The notes beneath the pieces were generated by a model. That model ran no database searches. It was not told the origin of the DNA and worked only from the letters and a program-made list of their open reading frames with translations. Source: Clostridium sporogenes (GTDB lineage: Bacteria > Bacillota > Clostridia > Clostridiales > Clostridiaceae). From it: a stretch of DNA of 64,000 bases. Shown here piece by piece: positions 44,233 to 53,239 of this stretch. The first letter of the stretch is position 1. Each line of letters starts with the position of its first letter. Made by a program: the position numbers and the translations under genes. The DNA lies in the NCBI RefSeq assembly GCF_001020205.1, contig NZ_CP011663.1, positions 2,666,001 through 2,730,000 on the forward strand. Direction: 5' to 3'.

Positions 44233-45363
44233 AGTAGTTATTTTAGCTATTCTGAAAGCAGATTTTAATTTTATTTGATGGTCAAACCATGCTGTTAAAA
44301 CAAAGCATTCCATACCTGTTTTAATATCTTTATCTCTTTCATAAAGCATATCTAAATCATAGTTAAAATGTGAGTATCTCATGTCACCTACTATTGGGTC
44401 AACTGCACTATCACAGAATATAGCTGGCTTTCCTAATATTTGCTCTGGTTGTGCTGCATAAAGTGTAGCATTACCATTAGCAAGTAATTCAACTATATCC
44501 ATATAGTCAGCATATCTCATTATTATTTTTGAATTCTCCCTGTAATCTTCATGTAAATCTGCTATAGCTGCCTTTATAGCTTTATATTTATTTGCTCCTT
44601 CTACTGTTTTTATTGCATTTTTAGTTGAGTAAAAACTCATATGTTCTTCACCTGCTTTTGGTGTTGTAGCAAAGGCAACCTTTTTTTCTTTTGCTGATAA
44701 TCCACTTTCTAATGCCATTTCAACAGTTTGTACTATATTAGTATTAGTACCTCTTAAAATAGTCTCTGAAACTGGTGCAAATACTTTAAATTTATGTCTA
44801 CCAAACTGCACTATATCTCCATCAGCTTTTAATTCTTTTGCAGTTTCAGTATCTGCTATAAAATCGTCATTATCTAAAGTAAATGTTATTTTAGGTACTT
44901 CTAAATTTGTTTCATTAGTAAATGTGGAAACATCTCTTAATGGGTTTTTAACAAAAGGTTCATGCAATAATTCATTTTGCATAGTCTTAGGTAAGAATTT
45001 TTCTCCACCTGTTGAATTATTATCACCTAAAGCTGCCTTAACATCCATTGAAACAGGCTTGTTCGCCATGGTTGATCTAATTAATTCAGCCTTAGCATTA
45101 ACTACTTTTTCTTTTTCTGTATCTCCATTAACAACTTTAGATGCACTATTTTTTAACTTTTCTTCTGCCTGTCTGTCCATTTCTTCTATCTGTGCTTTAA
45201 TACCTGCAAATCTTTCCTCTAAATCCTTAACAGTATTTTTTTGCTCATTCCTTGCTTCTAAAGTAGTCTTTGCATCAGCATACATAGAAGTTAATTTTTC
45301 ATTTGCTGCTTTTAAATCCTGCCCTATTCCTGCCAACATTTGTTCTAATTGATATCTATTCAT
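44227..45363 (-). CDS. Major capsid protein (HK97 fold)
   Basis: The ATG at 45361-45363 follows GAGGAGG; a TTG further upstream overlaps that site. Residues 1-90 are a helical delta (scaffolding) domain (MNRYQLEQMLAGIGQDLKA...), probably removed by the protease. The shell domain follows: KTMQNELLHEPFVKNPLRDV, then FAPVSETILRGTN, KEKKVAFATTPKAG, and RYSHFNYDLDMLYERDKDIK. The 378-residue product may be extended in a fraction of molecules by +1 slipping at its stop codon. Confidence 0.93.
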   Translation of the reverse strand: MNRYQLEQMLAGIGQDLKAANEKLTSMYADAKTTLEARNEQKNTVKDLEERFAGIKAQIEEMDRQAEEKLKNSASKVVNGDTEKEKVVNAKAELIRSTMANKPVSMDVKAALGDNNSTGGEKFLPKTMQNELLHEPFVKNPLRDVSTFTNETNLEVPKITFTLDNDDFIADTETAKELKADGDIVQFGRHKFKVFAPVSETILRGTNTNIVQTVEMALESGLSAKEKKVAFATTPKAGEEHMSFYSTKNAIKTVEGANKYKAIKAAIADLHEDYRENSKIIMRYADYMDIVELLANGNATLYAAQPEQILGKPAIFCDSAVDPIVGDMRYSHFNYDLDMLYERDKDIKTGMECFVLTAWFDHQIKLKSAFRIAKITTP

Positions 45364-46108
45364 ATATTCTTTCCTCCTCAAATTTTAAAGTATTATTTAC
45401 TCTTGCTATAAGAGCCTCTATTTCTTCATCTTTTTCTATTTTTTCAGTATTTTTTATAGGTTGTTTCATTTTTTTATTTAATAAATCCTTAGGAGTATTT
45501 TTATATTTAGCAAATAACTCTGTATTAATGCTTGCTGCTATTTCTTTTTCCTCTACTAACTCATCACATAGTCCATAATCATAACATTCTTGAGCTGTAA
45601 GCCATGTCTCATTATCCATAATTTCTATTAGTGTTTCTTTACTAAGTTTGTTTCCTGCTTTACTTAAATAAGCTTCAATTAAGCTTTCTCTTATTTTATC
45701 TAAATCATCTGCTTGTTTTCTTAGTTCATTAGCATTTCCCCATGCAAATGTCCATGGATTATGGATCATCATCATGCTATTTTTAGGCATAAAAATAGTA
45801 TCGCCTGCCATTGCTATAACGCTTGCGATACTTGCTGCAACTCCATCAATGTGAATATTTATTTTTGCTTTATGTCTTTTAATTATGTTGTAGATAGCTG
45901 TCCCTTGAAACACTGATCCACCTGGAGAATTAATATATATATTTAAAGTGTCAATATCTCCTAAGCTATCTAAGTCTTCTTTAAAACTTTTTGCAGTTGT
46001 ATCAGTATCATCCCATTTATAAGACACTATATCACCATAGATATAAGTTTCTCCTATGTTTTCATTTTCTGTTGAGTTTTTAACCTCCCAAAACTTCTTA
46101 TTCGCCAT
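45356..46108 (-). CDS. ClpP-like head maturation protease
   Basis: 250 residues. INSPGGSVFQGTAIYN, then DGVAASIASVIAMAGDTIFM with the nucleophilic serine, MIHNPWTFAWGNANELRK with the histidine and an aspartate further on form the ClpP serine protease triad. It cuts the delta domain off the capsid protein. The ATG at 46106-46108 follows GGGGGTG; it overlaps the portal gene. Confidence 0.93.
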   Translation of the reverse strand: MANKKFWEVKNSTENENIGETYIYGDIVSYKWDDTDTTAKSFKEDLDSLGDIDTLNIYINSPGGSVFQGTAIYNIIKRHKAKINIHIDGVAASIASVIAMAGDTIFMPKNSMMMIHNPWTFAWGNANELRKQADDLDKIRESLIEAYLSKAGNKLSKETLIEIMDNETWLTAQECYDYGLCDELVEEKEIAASINTELFAKYKNTPKDLLNKKMKQPIKNTEKIEKDEEIEALIARVNNTLKFEEERIYE

Positions 46109-47282
46109 TCTTTTCACCCCCTTTCAGCAATAAATCAATTTTATCTATAGGGCACATATCTCTTGATACATAGAAAACGTCCCCTCCTGGTATTGGAGGC
46201 ATATCTTCAAGCGCCCTTATATCATTGGCACAAAACCAAGTTGATCGGATACCTTTAAAATAAAAATTGCCCCTGGTATTCATATCACCACGAGCAAATC
46301 CATTTAAGGACATCTTAGCTTGTATTCCATTGTCTCTATCTCTTTCTGTTATGCATTTCTTGCTGAACTCCTGTTCATACATTCTAACTATAGGTAATAT
46401 AGTGTCTTTCATATATTCTAAATCAGATTGTTCAGCACTTGCATAGCTATTTTTACCACCTATAAGCTTGCCAAGAGGTATATTGTATACTCTTGCAACT
46501 CTTGAAACTGTTATTTCTTCAACTTCAAAAGTCTTAGGATCTATAAATGAATTGTTCTTAAGTTCCTGAAACTCTTTTCCGGAGTCTACAAATAAAATTC
46601 CATTCTTTTGAAATCTCTGAATCATTTCCTCATATAATTTTATACTTTCTTCATTTAATTTACTTTGAAGCTTTATAACCATGTTAGCTTTTAATCCATT
46701 CTTCATTTGATTTAAGGAAAATTCCTTAATCTCTTGGTCATACTGTATAGTATTCTTAAGTACATCTAACGGATTTATAGCTGTGTAACCATCTTCGCTA
46801 ATATGATTAACCACTATTATATGAGAATTGTGGACATATCTATCGCTACCATCACATCTTATTTTATAATACAATTCTTTTGTATCTTGGTCTCTTACAG
46901 GTTCCACATATTCATTTTTAAGTATCCAAATTGCTTCTATATTATGATGGTAGTCATACTCTTTAATTGCATATGCAGTTCCTTTTGTATTTCTTATAGT
47001 CTCCATACATCTTATAAATTGAAAAGTTGTCATATTAGGGTTGGGTCCATATTCAAATAGTCTTGCGAGATTATTCTCTCTTGGTTTAAGTTTTCTATAA
47101 TCTTCTCTTACTGAAAGTGGTGCACTGGCAACCCCATTGCTTAGCATTGTAACTGCTGCAAATATAGTTTCATTTGTTGCTAAATCTCTACTTGTAAATG
47201 AAAACCTATTGTTCCCTCCACCAACAAATAACTTGTATGGTGTTTTGAATATGAAATTTTTAATACTACTTATTATTCCCAA
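46098..47282 (-). CDS. Portal protein (HK97 family)
   Basis: 394 residues: ETIFAAVTMLSNGVASAPLS, then ARLFEYGPNPNMTTFQFIRC, TKGTAYAIKEYD, HISEDGYTAINPLDVLKNTI and VARVYNIPLGKLIGGKNSYA are portal signatures. It forms the dodecameric ring through which DNA is packed. It lies between terminase and protease genes. Confidence 0.94.
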   Translation of the reverse strand: MGIISSIKNFIFKTPYKLFVGGGNNRFSFTSRDLATNETIFAAVTMLSNGVASAPLSVREDYRKLKPRENNLARLFEYGPNPNMTTFQFIRCMETIRNTKGTAYAIKEYDYHHNIEAIWILKNEYVEPVRDQDTKELYYKIRCDGSDRYVHNSHIIVVNHISEDGYTAINPLDVLKNTIQYDQEIKEFSLNQMKNGLKANMVIKLQSKLNEESIKLYEEMIQRFQKNGILFVDSGKEFQELKNNSFIDPKTFEVEEITVSRVARVYNIPLGKLIGGKNSYASAEQSDLEYMKDTILPIVRMYEQEFSKKCITERDRDNGIQAKMSLNGFARGDMNTRGNFYFKGIRSTWFCANDIRALEDMPPIPGGDVFYVSRDMCPIDKIDLLLKGGEKNGE

Positions 47283-47297
47283 TTTTCCACCTCCCTC

Positions 47298-48998
47298 CTA
47301 TATATCTGGACTATAAAATATGTCTCCTGCTCCATCATCTAATATAAGCATTCCTCTTACATGTGCATCTATCGTCGCAGCCATTGGGTCTATTTTTTCG
47401 CTTGACCTAGCTTTATCCAACATTACATATTCCTGTTTTCTATTAGGATTAGAACAAACTGCATTACTCGCTGCCCATGTATATAATCCATCTTTAGGGT
47501 GTTTCATTGTACCATCATATATTCTAGCTCTGTAATCTTGAGTAGGCTCATTTAGGGTTAATGCCCCCTGTCTGACTTCAACACATATATAGCCCTCAAA
47601 TTCTAGTTCTTGAATGAAGTGCGTTGCATGAGCTGGATCATAACATATCTCTAATATATTTATTTTATATTCTAATTCTACATCCTTAATATAATTTCTT
47701 ACTGCGTTATAATCAATTACTGCACCTTCAATTATTGTTAAATGACCTTCTTCTACCCATAAGTCGAATCTATACTTGCCTTCTCTCATTCTTTTTTCAT
47801 ATGTTTCTTGTGGCATAAAAGAATGTTGATAAGTATAATAAATCCCATCAATACAAAACTCAAAGGCGATTGAAGTTAAATCTAACTTTGTGGATAAGTC
47901 CATTCCCATTACACAATCCATTCCTATAAATTTTTCAAGTGTAAATATTTCTTCTGCTTCACTCCATTTGGTCATATTCATGTAGCCATTTTCTTTCATG
48001 TCTACCCACTTATTCATATTCTTAGTTAAAAAGTTTCTCATTTTCTCTGGAGCATCAAGTGCAGCTTTGAGTTCTCCTCTTAAATAATTCAATCCATTTT
48101 CATAAGTGGCAACTATAGGGTTTGCTTTTATCCAGTTACTTTCATCTTTTATGTCGTCCTCTGGTTCAAGCTCACATACCATTACAAAGTATTCTTCGTT
48201 TTCTACAGAGTTGTTAGGGTCAAGTATTTTGCTAACATACTGATACTCTTTAAAGCATGGTCTACTCAAATCAAAGCCAGCTGTTGTTATAATAACCATT
48301 AAAGGTTGTTCTCTAGCAACCATACCAGAAAGGATAACATCATATATTTCAGAAGTCTTATGAGCGTGGTATTCATCAACAATACCTAAACTTGGATTTG
48401 TACCATCACCTGTATTTTTAGCTTCTCTTGAAAGAGGTTTTATAAATGAGCCACTCTTTAAATGAGTTATTCTTCCATAACTATCGGTATATTTACCTTT
48501 TAATAATTCAGCACTCTCTATTTGATATTTTATTTCTCTATAAACTATACTTGATTGCTCTTTATCCCATCCAGCAAGATAAACTTCTGCTTGTTCCTTG
48601 CTTAAGAAACATTCATAACTAGCTATTACTGCTAATAGCTGTGACTTGGCATTTTTCCTAGCTATTTGAATATAAGCTTTTCTAAATCGCCTTAAACCAG
48701 TATCTTTATGTTTCCAACAAAATAAATTTCCAACAATAAAGAGCTGGAATGGTACAAGGTCAATTTTTTTACCTTTTAACACACCAGCTCTATGTTTAAA
48801 TAATCCAGCCCATTTATAAAATTTATACAGTTCTTCATAATCAAAATAATAGGGATATTCTTTATCATTAGATTTATTTAAATCATCAAGGAACCTCTTA
48901 CAAGCTTGCTTGTGTTTTTTACAAGCTTTAATTTTCCCATCTACAATATCACATGCATATCTGTAAACTATAGTATAATATCTAGCTATATCACTCAT
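47298..48998 (-). CDS. Terminase large subunit
   Basis: 566 residues. The ATPase has a Walker A-like ARKNAKSQ (113-120), Walker B LGIVDEYHAH, and a coupling motif VIITTAGFD. The nuclease domain starts with MGMDLSTKLDLTSIAFE, the first acidic metal ligand, and continues to DPAHATHFIQELEFEG and DAHVRGMLILDDG. It drives DNA into the head and cuts the concatemer. Four bases overlap the small subunit gene. Confidence 0.95.
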   Translation of the reverse strand: MSDIARYYTIVYRYACDIVDGKIKACKKHKQACKRFLDDLNKSNDKEYPYYFDYEELYKFYKWAGLFKHRAGVLKGKKIDLVPFQLFIVGNLFCWKHKDTGLRRFRKAYIQIARKNAKSQLLAVIASYECFLSKEQAEVYLAGWDKEQSSIVYREIKYQIESAELLKGKYTDSYGRITHLKSGSFIKPLSREAKNTGDGTNPSLGIVDEYHAHKTSEIYDVILSGMVAREQPLMVIITTAGFDLSRPCFKEYQYVSKILDPNNSVENEEYFVMVCELEPEDDIKDESNWIKANPIVATYENGLNYLRGELKAALDAPEKMRNFLTKNMNKWVDMKENGYMNMTKWSEAEEIFTLEKFIGMDCVMGMDLSTKLDLTSIAFEFCIDGIYYTYQHSFMPQETYEKRMREGKYRFDLWVEEGHLTIIEGAVIDYNAVRNYIKDVELEYKINILEICYDPAHATHFIQELEFEGYICVEVRQGALTLNEPTQDYRARIYDGTMKHPKDGLYTWAASNAVCSNPNRKQEYVMLDKARSSEKIDPMAATIDAHVRGMLILDDGAGDIFYSPDI

Positions 48999-49459
48999 AG
49001 GGAACTACCGAAAAGTTTCTCCTCTTCTGTCTTTTTATTCGGTTCCTCTTTTTTAGGTACAACTAACTTACATCTACTACTTATAGTTAACCCTAAATCA
49101 CTGGCAGATGATCTACATTGTTTAAATAATTTATCCTGTGTTGTTACTATATCTTTATCTACTATCATCAATTCTGGTTTTTCAAGTATCTGCTTAGTAA
49201 GTTCTAAATACATTTTCTTCGCTATAATAAAACGAGCCAAGGCATCTATATCAAGATTAGTAATAATACCAATCTCTTTTAGTTCCTTGGCTATCTTATT
49301 AAATTCTTTTTTTAAATCAGCTGGCAAGTAAGAAGGTGCTTTGACCTTATCACTTGGAGCTTTAACTTCTTTGCTTTTCCTATCTTCTATTTCAGCTTTA
49401 GTTAAATGTTTTTTACCTTTTACTAAAAGCAAATCTGTAGGTTGCCTTGGCCTTGCCAC
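48995..49459 (-). CDS. Terminase small subunit (P27 family)
   Basis: 154 residues: MARPRQPTDLLLVKGKKHLT, then APSYLPADLKKEFNKIAKEL, NLDIDALARFIIAKKMY and FKQCRSSASDLGLTISSRCK are the P27 family pattern. It recognises the packaging site. It opens the main late gene block. Confidence 0.92.
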   Translation of the reverse strand: MARPRQPTDLLLVKGKKHLTKAEIEDRKSKEVKAPSDKVKAPSYLPADLKKEFNKIAKELKEIGIITNLDIDALARFIIAKKMYLELTKQILEKPELMIVDKDIVTTQDKLFKQCRSSASDLGLTISSRCKLVVPKKEEPNKKTEEEKLFGSSL

Positions 49460-49494
49460 TCTTCTTACCCCCTTTCTAGAATAGTGTATCTTTA

Positions 49495-49848
49495 TTATTT
49501 AATTATTTCTTCTAACTTTTTAAAGCAATTAGAATGACCAAAATTTAAAATTTTAATTTTCTTAGCATGTTTATGATTTAAATTTTCATCATAAATTTTA
49601 TTATAATATTCCTGCTTTTCTGCAAAACTTTCTGTCTTATTTATAATTAATTCATTCGATTTATTGTCCTGAATTTGTATTAAAACACCTATATATTTAC
49701 TACCTTCTTTTATAGCGCTATTAAAGCAATAATTTAATTCTGTTAGTGTTAAACTATTGTTGATATTACTAGCTTCTTTATTATTTTTTATGTATCCTGT
49801 TTTATCATTTTCTTTTGCTAAATCTATACCAATTATTGTACGTTCCAT
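49495..49848 (-). CDS. Hypothetical phage protein with RNase-H-like start, 117 aa
   Basis: ATG at 49846-49848 after AGAGGTGAAAAT. MERTIIGIDLAKENDKTGYI begins like RNase-H-fold proteins (strand with IGIDLA), but no other catalytic acid can be placed with confidence. It lies between HNH and terS. Function unknown. Confidence 0.5.
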   Translation of the reverse strand: MERTIIGIDLAKENDKTGYIKNNKEASNINNSLTLTELNYCFNSAIKEGSKYIGVLIQIQDNKSNELIINKTESFAEKQEYYNKIYDENLNHKHAKKIKILNFGHSNCFKKLEEIIK

Positions 49849-49934
49849 ATTTTCACCTCTTCTCAAATTTTCATTTAGGGAATTTTTTACGAGGGAATCT
49901 ACCCCATCGGTCTTTTAGAATCGCAATAAACTTT

Positions 49935-50408
49935 CTAAAGGAGGGGGGATATACCAAATTGTTTTTTAAATCTTTCTAGCAGCTCTACAAGGAGCCTTTG
50001 GGTTTCCTTTTTATCCTTACTATAGAGACTGTGTATCTTATTATGTGTAACATCTGACAAAGGAAAAAGATTATATATATCTAACCTCTTATCCCAGTTA
50101 TCTTTTATCTCCTCTATATGATGCACTGTATTAGCAATTACTATTTTATTATCTATATAATAACTATATATATCAATTCCATTGTAAGTTTTTAAAATAT
50201 CTTCTCTCAATCTTTCCCATTCTTTACTATGATAGAACTTAGTATACTTCTTGCCCTTGTTATTTCTTATATACTTATCATAGTACTTATGCCTTTGTGC
50301 TTTCTTCTCTTCTGCTATGTGTATATGTTCCTCACAGTAACCTGTTATATCCCTTGTTAGGTTCTTACACCCACGTTGCTTGCATGGCCTTAAGCTACGC
50401 TGTGCCAT
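49935..50408 (-). CDS. HNH endonuclease
   Basis: 157 residues. A zinc site (PCKQRGCKNL ... GYCEEH) precedes KFYHSKEWERLREDIL, HHIEEIKDNWDKRLDIYNLF and HNKIHSLY, the HNH signature. HNH proteins encoded before terS aid DNA packaging by nicking near cos sites in HK97-type phages. The ATG overlaps the stop of the preceding gene (TAATG). Confidence 0.9.
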   Translation of the reverse strand: MAQRSLRPCKQRGCKNLTRDITGYCEEHIHIAEEKKAQRHKYYDKYIRNNKGKKYTKFYHSKEWERLREDILKTYNGIDIYSYYIDNKIVIANTVHHIEEIKDNWDKRLDIYNLFPLSDVTHNKIHSLYSKDKKETQRLLVELLERFKKQFGISPLL

Positions 50409-50833
50409 TACTTTAAAAGCTCCATACTCATTGCTGATTCCACGCACCTCTTCATCATATCTTTTATGTCTACATTATTATTTATTGTTATATTCTTAAC
50501 CTCATTAAAGTCCTTGCTAAGCTTTAATGTATCTTCTAAAGACTTTATTCTCTCTAATCGCCTTTCTATTCTATTTAATTTATTCTCAAACTCTATCGTA
50601 TCTAAATTTATCTTTATTGTTAAATCTTTTACTTTACTTTTTTTATTTGGAATGTATTGTTTATCTGCATTTTCTATCTTATCCTGCATTATTCTTACAC
50701 TATTTTTCAATGTGTCTACATAACCTAAAGGTATTAATGATCCTTTGCATTTGTCACAATTTAACCCATCTTTATTCTTATCAATAATAAATGTCATTCC
50801 ACATTCATTACATTCATACAGTACTTTATTCAT
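50408..50833 (-). CDS. Zinc-ribbon phage protein, 141 aa
   Basis: An N-terminal zinc ribbon (YECNECGMTFIIDKNKDGL, then NCDKCKG) is followed by a coiled coil (NKLNRIERRLERIKSLEDTL) and an end with KDMMKRCVESAMSMELLK. No specific function; a DNA-binding or assembly accessory is likely. It is translationally coupled to HNH. Confidence 0.6.
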   Translation of the reverse strand: MNKVLYECNECGMTFIIDKNKDGLNCDKCKGSLIPLGYVDTLKNSVRIMQDKIENADKQYIPNKKSKVKDLTIKINLDTIEFENKLNRIERRLERIKSLEDTLKLSKDFNEVKNITINNNVDIKDMMKRCVESAMSMELLK

Positions 50834-50871
50834 TTTACTCCACTCCTTATATTATTTATTACACATATTAT

Positions 50872-51297
50872 CTATTTATTTGTTTCATCTTTTTCATCCA
50901 ATACATGCTCATTGAAATAAGATACACTATAGAACATTAATTCATTTTTACCTACTCCTATTATAAAGTTATATCCTTTGCTAATATTTTCCCACCTATC
51001 TGATATAAACTTTACAGTGTCTTTCTTTATATTTGATGCTTTCATTCTTGATAATGTATATCTTTTATAATCATCCTTAGTAAATATTCTATAATCTATT
51101 TCTTTCCTGCCTAAGTCTACAATTTCCATTCCCTTAGGTAATATAACAACTCTGCCAATTCCTAACTTATTCAATTGTTCTAGTTCAGTTATAGATAAAT
51201 ACTTATCTGTTTTTATAATTATTGGATTAGTATATTGTTTTCCTGGTGGTTCAGGCCTTGGTCTTGTAGTGGCTTTAACTTTTTTTAACATTTCCAT
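50872..51297 (-). CDS. Hypothetical phage protein, 141 aa
   Basis: KVKATTRPRPEPPGKQYTNP leads into a soluble alpha/beta domain (LSITELEQLNKLGIGRVVIL, then FTKDDYKRYTLSRM). No family recognised. It stands in the block of small genes before HNH. Confidence 0.5.
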   Translation of the reverse strand: MEMLKKVKATTRPRPEPPGKQYTNPIIIKTDKYLSITELEQLNKLGIGRVVILPKGMEIVDLGRKEIDYRIFTKDDYKRYTLSRMKASNIKKDTVKFISDRWENISKGYNFIIGVGKNELMFYSVSYFNEHVLDEKDETNK

Positions 51298-51329
51298 TCC
51301 TCCTTATCTTTATTTATTACAATAAAAAA

Positions 51330-51349
51330 GACACTCGTTATTGAGTGCC
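51330..51349 (-). terminator. Hairpin at the end of the zinc-ribbon gene
   Basis: On the minus strand GGCACTC pairs with GAGTGTC (one G-U pair), then TTTTTTATTG. Confidence 0.7.
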
Positions 51350-51646
51350 TAGTTCTAATCTCTTAACATAATCATCACTATATTGTTTCATATTTCTTAT
51401 AATCTTCCTTTGTTCATTAATAAGTTTATTAACTTGTTTCTCTTTGGTGCATTGTTTTATCTTCTCTTTTATATTATTTAACTCTTTACGCTTCTCTCTT
51501 ATATAATCATCTATAACTGCATAAGTATATTTTTCATTACAATGAGGGCATATAAAATACTGTACCTCTATTCCATAATAATATTTTGTTTTAATTTGAA
51601 TTTCAAAGTCTTTATTACACTTGTTACAGCTTACCAATAATAACAC
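51338..51646 (-). CDS. Zinc-ribbon/coiled-coil phage protein, 102 aa
   Basis: SCNKCNKDFEIQIKTKYYYG,  then FICPHCNEKYTY form a four-cysteine zinc ribbon; a Lys-rich coiled coil follows (REKRKELNNIKEKIKQC). Such proteins are common in clostridial phages before the packaging genes; the role is unknown. Confidence 0.6.
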   Translation of the reverse strand: MLLLVSCNKCNKDFEIQIKTKYYYGIEVQYFICPHCNEKYTYAVIDDYIREKRKELNNIKEKIKQCTKEKQVNKLINEQRKIIRNMKQYSDDYVKRLELGTQ

Positions 51647-51677
51647 CTCTCTTTTTACTTATCTAATATTATAATAA

Positions 51678-51932
51678 CTAATCCCATGCAATTTTTATAT
51701 ATTGATTGTTATTTACCATTTCAAATACTTTATATTCTTTTTTTATTTCTTTAAGTAACTCATCATATAAATACTTTTTTTCTAAATCTGTGCTAAGTTG
51801 GCTTCTTTCACATGCTTCTTGTATCTTATCATTAACATATTTCACACAGTTATTTTTAAATTCTTGATTAGCTTCATCTCTTTTAATTAATAATAATTTA
51901 TCATCACAATACGTTTGTTGCATATTAATCAT
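51678..51932 (-). CDS. Hypothetical phage protein, 84 aa
   Basis: A small helical protein (QQTYCDDKLLLIKRDEANQE..., ending YKVFEMVNNNQYIKIAWD). No family is recognised. Confidence 0.45.
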   Translation of the reverse strand: MINMQQTYCDDKLLLIKRDEANQEFKNNCVKYVNDKIQEACERSQLSTDLEKKYLYDELLKEIKKEYKVFEMVNNNQYIKIAWD

Positions 51933-51951
51933 ATACCTCCAAATAAAAAAA

Positions 51952-51973
51952 CACTTAGAAATTAATCTAAGCG
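51952..51973 (-). terminator. Hairpin after the gene at 51982
   Basis: On the minus strand GCTTAGA-type and TCTAAGTG arms pair over 8 bp (one G-U pair), followed by TTTTTTTATTT. Confidence 0.65.
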
Positions 51974-51981
51974 CCTTTTAA

Positions 51982-52329
51982 CTATTTACATCTAACCTTT
52001 GTTTCTTTTCCACAGTCTGAACATTTATAAATTTCATATCTATTCCCATTAATAGTTTCAAATCTATAAAAATTAAACACTCCATCCTCACAATTATTAC
52101 ATCTATCATCATCCAAATCTGAATGATATACACATCCATCTGTAATGTATGCAAATTTAATATAATCTCTTATGTTCTTTAAATCAACTTTATGATTTTC
52201 CATTTCTTTCATATAAAATTCCATAGCACATTCTTTTGAACAAAATAGTTCAAGGGTAGCATTGCTAAATTGTATATCCATATCTTCTGTTAAATCGACC
52301 AAACAATTACCACATTTTATTTTTTCCAT
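51982..52329 (-). CDS. Zinc-binding phage protein, 115 aa
   Basis: Three metal-site-like segments: KCGNCLVDLTEDMD with FCSKECAMEFYM (TRASH/MYM-like), then CVYHSDLDDDRCNNCEDG and YKCSDCGKETKV. This suggests two zinc ribbons. Function unknown. Confidence 0.55.
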   Translation of the reverse strand: MEKIKCGNCLVDLTEDMDIQFSNATLELFCSKECAMEFYMKEMENHKVDLKNIRDYIKFAYITDGCVYHSDLDDDRCNNCEDGVFNFYRFETINGNRYEIYKCSDCGKETKVRCK

Positions 52330-52470
52330 ATTTCAAATATACTCCCTTCACAAACATTTATTTTAAAAATTATTACTGTAAAAACATTATAATTTCACTT
52401 AATTTTATTCTCTTGTAAAGGGCTGTTTCCTTCTTTTTTTTAAAACTCTTTTTATATTAATTTTAATTAA

Positions 52471-52662
52471 TTATTTTTCTATCCAGTTCTTAAAATTCTT
52501 ATATAAACTAAAAACAAGAATAGTTGCCATTATATTGTCTACTTTTCTTTGTACTATAACACCATCTATACGTATTTCTATTCCTTGCCAAAATAAAATA
52601 ACCAAACTACAAATTCCAAATACAATTAATAAATCAGTTGTGAACTTCTTCATTTGCCCCAA
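52471..52662 (-). CDS. Small membrane protein, 63 aa
   Basis: Two hydrophobic segments (FTTDLLIVFGICSLVILFW and VDNIMATILVFSLYKNF). No family recognised. Its start overlaps the end of the next upstream gene. Confidence 0.45.
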   Translation of the reverse strand: MGQMKKFTTDLLIVFGICSLVILFWQGIEIRIDGVIVQRKVDNIMATILVFSLYKNFKNWIEK

Positions 52663-52850
52663 CTCCTTTGCTTAATAGCTCCACCCCTGCATCTTTTATA
52701 ACTATCATGTGACATTAAATCCATAATATCAGAAAAGGAGAGGTCTTCTTTCTTACCTCTCCCACGTTTTTTATTATTCTGTTTTCTATTTTTATTTAAT
52801 TGCTTATGTGTGTTCGGCTGCTGTGTTTTTAATATCTTTTCTACCCTCAC
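52650..52850 (-). CDS. Small basic phage protein, 66 aa
   Basis: A Lys/Arg/Asn-rich N-terminus (KILKTQQPNTHKQLNKNRKQ) precedes SFSDIMDLMSHDSYKRCRGG. GTG start inside the gene at 52804-52977 in another frame, with GGTGGGATAG as ribosome site. It may bind nucleic acid. Confidence 0.45.
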   Translation of the reverse strand: MRVEKILKTQQPNTHKQLNKNRKQNNKKRGRGKKEDLSFSDIMDLMSHDSYKRCRGGAIKQRSWGK

Positions 52851-52977
52851 CTATCCCACCTACCTCGCATTCATTTATACAACTAACTATATCTACTTTA
52901 CATCCCATGTAGTGCTTACAAAATCCGTTATTTCCTTTTTTAAAATTTTTGCAGTACTCTTTTTTATTTAGTTTCAT
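52804..52977 (-). CDS. Small cysteine-rich protein, 57 aa
   Basis: ATG at 52975-52977 after GGAGAG. MKLNKKEYCKNFKKGNNGFC... carries five cysteines in the first 40 residues (KEYC, GFCKHYMGC, SCINEC), suggesting a metal site. It overlaps the following gene by 47 bases in another frame. It is the first gene after the terminator at 53032-53067. Confidence 0.5.
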   Translation of the reverse strand: MKLNKKEYCKNFKKGNNGFCKHYMGCKVDIVSCINECEVGGIGEGRKDIKNTAAEHT

Positions 52978-53031
52978 AATTTACTCTCCTATGCATATGA
53001 ATATAATCTTCTGGACTAATCCATGTATGTA

Positions 53032-53067
53032 AAAAGCACCTAAGGTTTATATTCCTTAAGTGCTTTT
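53032..53067 (-). terminator. Terminator just behind a -10 box (possible antitermination point)
   Basis: AAAAGCAC and GTGCTTTT with an inner TAAGG/CCTTA stem, followed by TTTTT. A TATAAT (53085-53090, minus strand, no -35) lies directly upstream. Confidence 0.7.
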
Positions 53068-53084
53068 AGTACATTACACAATAT

Positions 53085-53090
53085 ATTATA
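53085..53090 (-). promoter_or_regulatory. Lone TATAAT -10 box upstream of the late block
   Basis: No -35 sequence stands at the proper distance, which fits an activator-dependent late promoter. Inference only. Confidence 0.35.
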
Positions 53091-53191
53091 ATTTTTTTAT
53101 TTTTGCAGTTGCCTTATTTTGTACGATAAGCCCCTGCTGTATTAACCTTTTTTACTATTTATTATTATAAGCCACCCTTACTTTAATATAC

Positions 53192-53239
53192 CTATAGTTT
53201 TTCTATAGTAATTCTATAGTTCTCCTATGAATACTATAG
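53192..53239. repeat. Four CTATAG repeats, three with 11-base spacing
   Basis: CTATAG at 53192, 53203, 53214 and 53234. The first three are one helical turn apart; the outer ones form ATACCTATAG/CTATAGGTAT inverted repeats. They lie at the end of the late regulator gene and may be its binding site. Confidence 0.6.

Noticed and set aside
52804..52850. One of two overlapping small genes must be false
   Set aside because: Both have ribosome sites and phage-like composition, and short overlaps in different frames are common here, so both were kept with reduced confidence.
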